Part shown: positions 6,210-11,324 of the stretch, piece by piece | Layout of the letters: the number at the start of each line of letters is the position of its first letter | Position numbering within the stretch: position 1 is the first letter of the stretch | From: CBDULX01 sp048550535 | Lineage (GTDB): Bacteria; Pseudomonadota; Gammaproteobacteria; SZUA-229 | Direction: 5' to 3' | Length of the DNA stretch: 11,324 nt | Assembly: GCA_048550535.1 (NCBI GenBank) | Contig: JBLYYN010000107.1 | Location: 1-11,324 of the forward strand | Translations under genes and position numbers: made by a program | Notes under the pieces: model-generated | The model's input: only the letters and a program-made list of their open reading frames with translations | What the model was told of the DNA's origin: nothing | Database searches by the model: none

Positions 6210-6384
6210 CGTTTTTAAAATAAATGCGTGTTTACAAGACTTAATACCTTTCTTTTAAAAATCAGCTGTTTTATTTAGCTGTCTTCGTATAGAATCCGCC
6301 ATAATTTTTGCTTATTAAATATTTCCAGTACGTTAAAGCTTAAAAGCGACACTTTATAATCACTCTCCAACATGACACAAACAC
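6210..6384 (+). promoter_or_regulatory. Leader and putative promoter of the MYG1-family gene
   Basis: An AT-rich gap of about 175 bases with no ORF. A perfect -10 hexamer TATAAT is at 6355-6360, giving a leader of roughly 17 nt; only a weak -35 (TTAAAG, 6333-6338) is present. No Shine-Dalgarno precedes the ATG at 6385. A small stem CAGCT/AGCTG lies at 6263-6281. Confidence 0.45.
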
Positions 6385-7254
6385 ATGACTGATAAAACGA
6401 TAGTAACTCACGACGGTAATTTTCATGCAGATGATGTTTTCAGTATCGCGGCATTTAAGATCATATTCCCTTCTTTTAAGCTCATTCGCACACGTGATTT
6501 AGAGATTATCGCCAGGGCAGATATTGTGATTGATGTAGGCGGTGAATATGACCCGGATACAGACCGTTTTGATCATCATCAACGTGGTGGTGCCGGTGAG
6601 CGTGAAAATGGTATTCCCTATTCCTCGTTTGGTTTAATCTGGCAGAAATATGGCCTGGAAATATGCCAAGGTAACCAGGACGTAGCCAATGCAGTTGATG
6701 CTGGCCTGGTATCAACGATTGATGCCATCGATTGTGGTCATATCGAAGGTGTTTCTAAAGGTATTAGCCTAAGCCAAACTATTTCAATGTTTAACCCGAC
6801 CTGGCAAGAAGATAGTCACTTTGATACCTGTTTTGATGAAGCGGTTGATTTTGCATCACGGGTTTTAACACGATTTATTGCAGCTGCAAACGGTGGCATT
6901 AGTGCGAAAGACATTGTGGCTAAAGCGATTGATAATGCAGAAGATCCAAGAGTAATTGTATTAGAAAAATATACCCCGTGGAAAAGAACGGTTCACGCCT
7001 TATCTGAAGAGGCTTTATATATGATTTACCCATCTCAGACTGGCCAATGGAGAATTCAAACAGTACCTGTTGAACTCGGTTCATTCGAAAACAGAAAATC
7101 GCTGCCTGAACAATGGGCTGGTTTATCCGATAAAGAGCTTAAAGACGTGACCGGTATTGATGATGCCATGTTTTGCCATAATGGTTTATTTATTGCGGGT
7201 GCAGAATCATTTGAAAGCACTATGCAAATGGCATCCATCGCACTTAAAGAATAA
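6385..7254 (+). CDS. MYG1-family (UPF0160) metal-dependent hydrolase
   Basis: A 289-residue protein of the MYG1/UPF0160 family, related to DHH-type phosphoesterases. Seen: THDGNFHADDVFS (8-20) and DVGGEYDPDTDRFDHHQ (50-66), the two conserved His/Asp clusters expected to hold the metals, and later LVSTIDAIDCGH. Length is normal for bacterial members. Family knowledge: eukaryotic MYG1 is a 3'-5' RNA exonuclease; the bacterial role is poorly defined, so a nuclease or phosphoesterase activity is an inference. Start at 6385: the ATG at 6373 is in another phase and stops at once. It stands alone between the MITE-like element and the decayed MDR fragment and is not clearly part of either neighbouring operon. 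Confidence 0.92.
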   Translation: MTDKTIVTHDGNFHADDVFSIAAFKIIFPSFKLIRTRDLEIIARADIVIDVGGEYDPDTDRFDHHQRGGAGERENGIPYSSFGLIWQKYGLEICQGNQDVANAVDAGLVSTIDAIDCGHIEGVSKGISLSQTISMFNPTWQEDSHFDTCFDEAVDFASRVLTRFIAAANGGISAKDIVAKAIDNAEDPRVIVLEKYTPWKRTVHALSEEALYMIYPSQTGQWRIQTVPVELGSFENRKSLPEQWAGLSDKELKDVTGIDDAMFCHNGLFIAGAESFESTMQMASIALKE

Positions 7255-7318
7255 AAGTAATAGGTGATAGAGTGATTATATTTAACCAGAATATTTCAAG
7301 AAATCTATTGATCATTTT

Positions 7319-7390
7319 TTAATCCCTTCGACACCTTTTTTCCTTTATTGATTCCAGTAATTCATGCGCGTCCCTTAAGTTTTCAGCAGA
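7319..7390 (-). pseudogene. Decayed 3' end of a second MDR oxidoreductase gene
   Basis: Seen: bases 7350-7387 match 1509-1546, inside the MDR gene, at 31 of 38 positions without gaps. On the minus strand the fragment reads AENLRDAHELLES against AEHLRAAHELLES in the intact protein. With small indels the similarity continues to a stop at 7319-7321 (GKKVSKGL against GKIVLEGF). Most differences fall at third positions, so this was a diverged coding paralog and not a recent duplicate. Everything upstream of it is gone, replaced by the stem-loop at 7397-7433. No start, no RBS: a gene relic. Confidence 0.75.
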
Positions 7391-7396
7391 ACGAGA

Positions 7397-7433
7397 TCGG
7401 AGGTATCTGAGAATATTTCGCAAGTACCTCCGA
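7397..7433. repeat. Stem-loop with perfect 9-bp arms after abiEii
   Basis: TCGGAGGTA (7397-7405) and TACCTCCGA (7425-7433) are perfectly complementary around a 19-nt loop. There is no T run on either side, so it is not a standard terminator. It sits at the junction between the MDR relic and the defence island and could be an mRNA 3'-end stabiliser, an end of an inserted segment, or a factor-assisted terminator. Confidence 0.5.
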
Positions 7434-7456
7434 CCTCCGCCTTGAATTCCAATAAC

Positions 7457-8308
7457 TTACTTATACAATTTACTTAGCTTATTAATAAAAAACCGTTCAT
7501 TCCAAAGCGACAAACTCTTTTTCTCAACAGGCTTTAAGAATGGCCCAACATCATCCGCCGCATCTTCCCAATTAATAGAAGCAATTTTTTCTCCCAATGC
7601 ATTAACCAACCACTCCTCATCAATCTCAAGCGCCTGCGCCTGCCCTTGCCACGGCCCATATTGAATAAGCGCATTTTGTAGAAGTGGCAAATTTGGCGTA
7701 ACACCCTGAGCAATATACCAGGCAAAATCATACCAATCTCGACCTTTAATGTATGGTCTGCACAATAAGGCATGTGTCTTTAACGCAAAGTTACTACTCA
7801 TATCTTGATGACAAACTTCATAGTCCACCGGAAAATCAAGATATTTATATCCAAAACCAGACCCCAAAGGTGGATTACAATCAATTTCCAATTTAATCTT
7901 CAATTTACGCCCATTTAATTCATCCATAAAACTTAAATTTAACTGGTTTACAATTGAGGTATCTTTAATTAATGCTCTTTTAACCCGTTGGTCCATTCGA
8001 GCCTTATCTAATGCTTCTGGCTCAATACCGAATTCTTTACAAGTTTCAGTCATATCCTCTAAAAATGGCTGCCATGAAAATGCAGCATCCGGTTCTTTTA
8101 GAATGAAATCCATATCCTCAGAAAAACGATTCAAACCATGCAAAATGCGCAAACTGGTGCCACCCTGAAATGCTGCCACTTCAAAAAAACCAGCCTGCCA
8201 TAGAGCAAACAACATAATCTCCTGAATAATTTCTTTTAGGGCATTCTCCTCTTCTACCGCGCCCACTGTTTTGTATTCGGCCAGGCGTTTTTGAATCAAA
8301 TCAATCAT
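7457..8308 (-). CDS. abiEii: AbiEii/AbiGii-family nucleotidyltransferase toxin
   Basis: A 283-residue toxin of the type IV AbiE system, DUF1814 family, with a DNA polymerase beta-type nucleotidyltransferase fold. Seen, in order: FQGGTSLRILHGL (47-59) and RFSEDMDFIL (61-70), with Asp65 and Asp67 as the metal-binding pair; KLKIKLEID (135-143), the third acidic strand; and KGRDWYDFAWYI (188-199), motif IV. All four motifs are intact, so it should be active. Family knowledge: AbiEii enzymes use nucleoside triphosphates, and related members add nucleotides to tRNA ends, halting growth during phage infection. The start ATG at 8308 overlaps the abiEi stop by 8 nt, so the antitoxin is made first. Confidence 0.93.
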   Translation of the reverse strand: MIDLIQKRLAEYKTVGAVEEENALKEIIQEIMLFALWQAGFFEVAAFQGGTSLRILHGLNRFSEDMDFILKEPDAAFSWQPFLEDMTETCKEFGIEPEALDKARMDQRVKRALIKDTSIVNQLNLSFMDELNGRKLKIKLEIDCNPPLGSGFGYKYLDFPVDYEVCHQDMSSNFALKTHALLCRPYIKGRDWYDFAWYIAQGVTPNLPLLQNALIQYGPWQGQAQALEIDEEWLVNALGEKIASINWEDAADDVGPFLKPVEKKSLSLWNERFFINKLSKLYK

Positions 8309-8954
8309 AGCCCAACCCTTTTAACAACCCTTCAATAAACATCTTTTCTCGCTTACCTTTATACACATCCAGAAGCTTAGTCATACTCAATGACGTCACT
8401 TTATCAAGTGCCTGCTCATCAATGCGCAAACCATCCACCAGATAACTCAACCCCTGCCAGGGTAATTTGCGCAAGTAGACCAGATCCAGCAATGCTCGCA
8501 TCGGATCAGCAATCAGCGCCGCCTGATGCTGCAACTCGTAACGCGTCACGCCCTGCAGAAAATAGCCCGGCTTAACAGACATGCGGCGAAATTCAAACAT
8601 ACCCAGCCTGTCATGTTCATAACTCACCGATTTACCCTTTGCGGTAATACTCAACACACTGCGCACCGCCTCTGGAATCCAGCCATGGTAACTAAGTGCC
8701 GTTTCAGCAGACACATAACTGCCCGGCATAAGCTGCTGCGCCAGGGCATAAGGATGCACCGGGTAATCCCGATATTGATCAGCCAGCACATATAGCCCCC
8801 GCTTCACCCTCAGCAACTCGCCTTTATTCAGGGCACGGTTTACCTGGCCATAGCGCCGTTCATCGCTTCCGCCCAGCAAACGGGCCAGTTGCCTGTCATT
8901 TAAGACATGATTAGCCTGGCCACTATTAATAATGTGTTTCGATAAGGGTGTCAT
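8301..8954 (-). CDS. abiEi: AbiEi-family antitoxin / transcriptional autorepressor
   Basis: A 217-residue antitoxin partner of AbiEii. Seen: an N-terminal winged-helix region, DRQLARLLGGSDERRYGQVNR followed by ALNKGELLRVKRGLYVLA, and then PGSYVSAETALSYHGWIPEAV, the hallmark stretch of this family, with a C-terminal domain containing ADPMRALLDLVYLRK. Family knowledge: AbiEi neutralises the toxin without forming a stable complex and represses its own promoter by binding inverted repeats. Start taken at ATG 8954; the reading frame extends to a TTG at 9011, but that runs through the promoter-like TATAAT. No Shine-Dalgarno is visible and TATAAT ends 7 nt before the ATG, so the message may be leaderless. 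Confidence 0.9.
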   Translation of the reverse strand: MTPLSKHIINSGQANHVLNDRQLARLLGGSDERRYGQVNRALNKGELLRVKRGLYVLADQYRDYPVHPYALAQQLMPGSYVSAETALSYHGWIPEAVRSVLSITAKGKSVSYEHDRLGMFEFRRMSVKPGYFLQGVTRYELQHQAALIADPMRALLDLVYLRKLPWQGLSYLVDGLRIDEQALDKVTSLSMTKLLDVYKGKREKMFIEGLLKGLGYD

Positions 8955-8961
8955 AGTGCTG

Positions 8962-9005
8962 ATTATATAAAATATTCCCAATACTTCCACTTTTTTAAAA
9001 GTATT
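8962..9005 (-). promoter_or_regulatory. abiE promoter and candidate AbiEi operator
   Basis: On the minus strand TATAAT occupies 8967-8962, 7 nt from the ATG; the -35 region is weak (around 8984-8990). A perfect inverted repeat AATACTT (8980-8986) / AAGTATT (8999-9005) with a 12-nt spacer covers the -35 area, where an autorepressor would be expected to bind. Confidence 0.5.
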
Positions 9006-9030
9006 TGGCAAATAATAATGTTAATTATTT

Positions 9031-9110
9031 ACAGTAGATTTTCTACTATTGCATTGACATATTAAAACAGTTGTTGCAAGCTCCGTTTCAGAACAGTAGC
9101 AATTCTACTG
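9031..9110. promoter_or_regulatory. Two copies of palindromic element ACAGTAG-N3-TTCTACT between abiE and hsd
   Basis: Copy 1 is 9031-9047 (central ATT), copy 2 is 9093-9109 (central CAA). All 14 fixed bases are identical and each copy contains AGTAG-N5-CTACT. The centres are about 62 bp apart, close to six helical turns. Each is followed closely by TTGACA (9054-9059 and 9113-9118). This is the layout of a dimeric regulator binding two sites, possibly looping. Confidence 0.6.
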
Positions 9111-9112
9111 AA

Positions 9113-9140
9113 TTGACAAATTGCAATATACAGATATATA
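9113..9140 (+). promoter_or_regulatory. hsd operon promoter, TTGACA-N16-TATATA
   Basis: Consensus -35 TTGACA (9113-9118) directly abuts palindrome copy 2, and a TATATA -10 lies at 9135-9140. Predicted transcription start is at or just after the ATG at 9144, so either the message is leaderless, the -10 is slightly elsewhere, or the true hsdS start differs. Copy 2 would overlap bound RNA polymerase. Confidence 0.5.
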
Positions 9141-9143
9141 ACA

Positions 9144-9734
9144 ATGAATGCAAAACCGAAACTCAGCGATGTTTGCAATATTCGCAGCGGGCACCCCTTT
9201 AGAGGCCGGGTAAAACATACACCAGAAGCCTGGGATTACTACGTCCTGCAACAAAGGGATGTACAAAAAGACGGCTATATTGACTACAGCCAGGCATTCC
9301 AGGTCAAACTAACAGACCCCAAACCGCCGCAAACACTGAAACAGGGCGATATCCTGCTGCGCTCCCGCGGCGGCTACTACTATAGCGGCTTATTCCATGG
9401 CGAGATGAACAATGTCATTGCCGCCGGGCAGTTCTTTATCCTAAGTCCACACAAAGACATTATCGATCCCGCGTATTTATGCTGGTACCTTAACCAGCCT
9501 GTGGCCCAACAATATTTTGATAAAAATGACTCCGGCAGCAATATCCCCATGATTAACAAACGCACCATCAGCGATTTAAGGGTAAAACTGCCCTCACTGG
9601 AAATCCAGAACAAAATTGCTAATATGCACCAAACCTGGCTAAAAGAAAAAAAACTCACTGAACAATTACTCAACAACCGCGAGCAAATGCTACGTGGCAT
9701 GTGCCAACAACTTATTAGCGGAGTAGTAGCATGA
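9144..9734 (+). CDS. hsdS: Half-size HsdS, single target-recognition domain
   Basis: A 196-residue specificity subunit of a type I restriction-modification system, about half the usual 400 or so residues. Seen: LSDVCNIRSGHPFRG (7-21), the typical start of a target-recognition domain, then YYVLQQRDV, LKQGDILLRSRGG (65-77) and AYLCWYLNQPVAQQYF (110-125). Next comes GSNIPMINKRTISDLRVKLPSLEIQNKIA (131-159), the conserved end of the domain, and a helix to the C-terminus (about 160-187) corresponding to one spacer coiled coil. There is no second TRD and no frameshift, so the half size looks native. Family knowledge: single-TRD subunits can work as homodimers and read palindromic bipartite sites. 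It overlaps hsdM by ATGA. Confidence 0.88.
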   Translation: MNAKPKLSDVCNIRSGHPFRGRVKHTPEAWDYYVLQQRDVQKDGYIDYSQAFQVKLTDPKPPQTLKQGDILLRSRGGYYYSGLFHGEMNNVIAAGQFFILSPHKDIIDPAYLCWYLNQPVAQQYFDKNDSGSNIPMINKRTISDLRVKLPSLEIQNKIANMHQTWLKEKKLTEQLLNNREQMLRGMCQQLISGVVA

Positions 9735-11299
9735 ACACCCAAAACACACAAGCAAACACAAATACCCGTGAGCAAGATGCTACTAAGCAAGCAAGCATTA
9801 ATAAAGCCGTATGGCGCGCCTGCGACACTTTCCGCGGCACCATCGATGCCAGTGTTTATAAAGACTATGTGCTGACCATGTTGTTTGTGAAATACCTCAG
9901 CGATGTCTGGCAAGACCACTACGACAAATACCAGCTGGAGCACGGCGACCATCCCGAGCTCATTGAAGAGTTAATGAAAAACGAGCGTTTCGTCCTGCCA
10001 GAGAAATCTAACTTTAATTATTTATACGAACACCGCTACGAACCCGGTAATGGCGAACGTATCGATAAAGCCCTGCATGCCATTGAAGAATACAACCTGG
10101 GTAAATTACGCGATGTATTCCAGGACATCAGCTTCAATGCCAATAAACTCGGCGAAGAAAATCAGAAGAATGATTTACTGCGCCATCTGTTAGAAGATTT
10201 TGCCACCGAAGCCCTCGACCTACGGCCTAGCAAAGTCGGCAAGCTGGACATTATCGGCAACGCCTATGAGTTTTTAATTAAAAGTTTTGCTTCCGGCGCC
10301 GGTAAAAGCGCCGGTGAGTTTTACACACCACCAGAAATCTCAGAACTGATTGCCGAACTGGTCGCCCCACAGGAAGGTGATGAAATTTGCGACCCTGCCT
10401 GCGGTTCCGCTTCATTGTTATTAAAATGCGGCCAGCAAATTAAACGCAATTTTAATGGCTCTAAGAAATATGCCCTCTACGGCCAGGAAGCCATTGGCTC
10501 CACCTGGGCGCTGGCTAAAATGAATATGTTCCTGCACGGCGAAGATAATCACCGCATTGAATGGGGCGACACCCTACGCAACCCCAAATTATTAGACGAC
10601 AAAGAACAGCTCAAACTCTTTGATGTCGTAGTGGCCAATCCACCTTTCTCACTAGAAAAGTGGGGTTACGACAGCGCCGCGCACGACCCATATCACCGTT
10701 TTGATCGCGGCATTCCGCCCAAAACCAAAGGTGACTATGCCTTTATTCTGCACATGATCGAAACCCTGAAACCCGCCCTTAATAATAAGCCCGGCGGTCG
10801 CATGGGTGTGGTGGTGCCCCATGGCGTGTTATTCCGCAGCTCCAGCGAAGGAAAAATTCGTAAACAACTGATTGAAGAAAACCTGCTCGACGCCGTCATT
10901 GGCCTGCCGGAAAAACTGTTTTACGGCACCGGCATCCCCGCTGCGGTTTTAATTTTCAAAAAGAAAAAGACGGATGACAAGGTATTATTCATCGATGCCA
11001 GTCGTGGCTACACCCCCGGCAAAAACCAGAACACACTGACAGAGAATTATATTAAAGACATTGTCAGCACCTATGAACAACGTGAATTCAAAGACAAATA
11101 CGCTTACCTGGCGACCCATGAAGAAATTGCGGAAAACGATTACAACCTGAATATTCCCCGCTATGTAGATACCTTTGAGGAAGAAGAGGAAATTGATCTG
11201 ATTGCTGTGCGTAAGGAACGGGAAGTTTTAAAGAAACAGCTTGCTGAATTAGAAAAGGAAATGGATGGATACTTGAAGGAGCTGGGTTATGATTCCTGA
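9731..11299 (+). CDS. hsdM: HsdM, type I restriction-modification N6-adenine methyltransferase subunit
   Basis: A 522-residue gamma-class N6-adenine methyltransferase using S-adenosylmethionine. Seen: the helical N-terminal domain (about 20-170) with VYKDYVLTMLFVKYLSDVW, then IIGNAYEFLIKSF and GEFYTPPEISELIAELV (195-211). Motif I is DPACGSASLLLK (221-232), and the catalytic motif IV NPPF is at 303-306. The C-terminus is acidic and coiled-coil, with EEEEE near 483-487 and heptads through 516, suited to binding the S subunit. In motif I the residue after GS is alanine where glycine is common; I expect this to be tolerated. Start at 9731 overlaps the hsdS stop; the stop overlaps the next start by 11 nt. 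No gene for the restriction subunit HsdR is within the window. Confidence 0.95.
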   Translation: MNTQNTQANTNTREQDATKQASINKAVWRACDTFRGTIDASVYKDYVLTMLFVKYLSDVWQDHYDKYQLEHGDHPELIEELMKNERFVLPEKSNFNYLYEHRYEPGNGERIDKALHAIEEYNLGKLRDVFQDISFNANKLGEENQKNDLLRHLLEDFATEALDLRPSKVGKLDIIGNAYEFLIKSFASGAGKSAGEFYTPPEISELIAELVAPQEGDEICDPACGSASLLLKCGQQIKRNFNGSKKYALYGQEAIGSTWALAKMNMFLHGEDNHRIEWGDTLRNPKLLDDKEQLKLFDVVVANPPFSLEKWGYDSAAHDPYHRFDRGIPPKTKGDYAFILHMIETLKPALNNKPGGRMGVVVPHGVLFRSSSEGKIRKQLIEENLLDAVIGLPEKLFYGTGIPAAVLIFKKKKTDDKVLFIDASRGYTPGKNQNTLTENYIKDIVSTYEQREFKDKYAYLATHEEIAENDYNLNIPRYVDTFEEEEEIDLIAVRKEREVLKKQLAELEKEMDGYLKELGYDS

Positions 11300-11324
11300 G
11301 GGCTGGCATGAAGAAAAATTAGAA
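11289..11324 (+). CDS. hsdS: Start of a probable second HsdS subunit, cut by window edge
   Basis: ATG at 11289 overlaps the last 11 nt of hsdM, and 12 codons are visible: MIPEGWHEEKLE. 'IPEGW' followed by a short amphipathic stretch with a leucine is a very common opening of HsdS target-recognition domains. Overlap with hsdM supports a co-translated subunit. Only 12 residues are available, so size and integrity cannot be judged. Confidence 0.65.
   Translation, partial: MIPEGWHEEKLE

Noticed and set aside
7397..7433. Rho-independent terminator for abiE
   Set aside because: The stem is perfect but no T run follows on either strand, so I list it only as a stem-loop.
8955..9011. TTG start extending the AbiEi protein by 19 residues
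   Set aside because: The extension runs over the TATAAT and inverted repeat of the promoter and reads as unstructured hydrophobic sequence.
9054..9059. First TTGACA as a second hsd promoter
   Set aside because: No -10-like hexamer occurs 16-18 bp downstream (the region is CAAGCTCC), so it is probably only part of the repeated unit.
9380..9952. 190-residue ORF on the minus strand
   Set aside because: It is antisense to the hsdS/hsdM junction, where both sense genes carry clear family motifs; composition shows no recognisable domain.
1..11324. CRISPR arrays, tRNA or rRNA genes, full insertion sequences
   Set aside because: No regularly spaced repeats, no cloverleaf-type sequence and no transposase-like reading frame were seen by eye.

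Overview
The window looks like chromosomal DNA of a gammaproteobacterium of moderate GC content. The closest family resemblances I recall for the ars, MYG1, AbiE and Hsd proteins are proteobacterial. I cannot name the genus. The window is a patchwork: two compact metabolic or resistance operons, one conserved housekeeping-type gene, and a defence island. Decayed gene pieces and one probable small mobile element lie among them.

Left block (1-3536). A leftward operon encodes an MDR-family oxidoreductase (1469-2497), a DUF4437 bicupin protein with a signal peptide (496-1371) and a luciferase-like monooxygenase (1-454, cut by the window edge). A LysR regulator (2601-3536) is divergent from it and is the obvious candidate controller. 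Between the first two genes lies what reads as the first 22 codons of a lost ABM-type quinol monooxygenase, joined in frame to the DUF4437 start.

Arsenic block (3537-5794). A classic arsR-arsC-acr3 operon covers sensing, arsenate reduction by thioredoxin-coupled chemistry, and arsenite export. It has a well-formed ArsR-type operator over the -35 box. The genes are almost contiguous. An 18-codon hydrophobic micro-ORF overlaps the acr3 stop, and the unit ends in a strong rho-independent terminator.

Middle (5795-7456). A 362-bp structure has long imperfect terminal inverted repeats, internal hairpins and a near-perfect 9-bp flanking direct repeat. It looks like a MITE-type non-autonomous element. 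A MYG1-family hydrolase gene (6385-7254) follows, then a decayed 3' end of a second MDR oxidoreductase gene (7319-7390), homologous to the end of the gene at 1469-2497.

Defence island (7457-11324). A leftward AbiE type IV toxin-antitoxin pair (AbiEi antitoxin, AbiEii nucleotidyltransferase toxin) is divergent from a type I restriction-modification operon. The latter starts with a half-size single-TRD HsdS (9144-9734), then HsdM (9731-11299), then the first 12 codons of what looks like a second HsdS (11289 onward). The divergent intergenic region holds two copies of a 17-bp palindromic element about 62 bp apart and a separate inverted repeat near the abiE promoter. These are the best candidates for new regulation in the window.

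A recurring detail: lysR, arsR and abiEi each have a -10-like hexamer ending 7-8 nt before the ATG and no Shine-Dalgarno sequence, which suggests leaderless transcripts. All family calls come from reading motifs; no database search was run.
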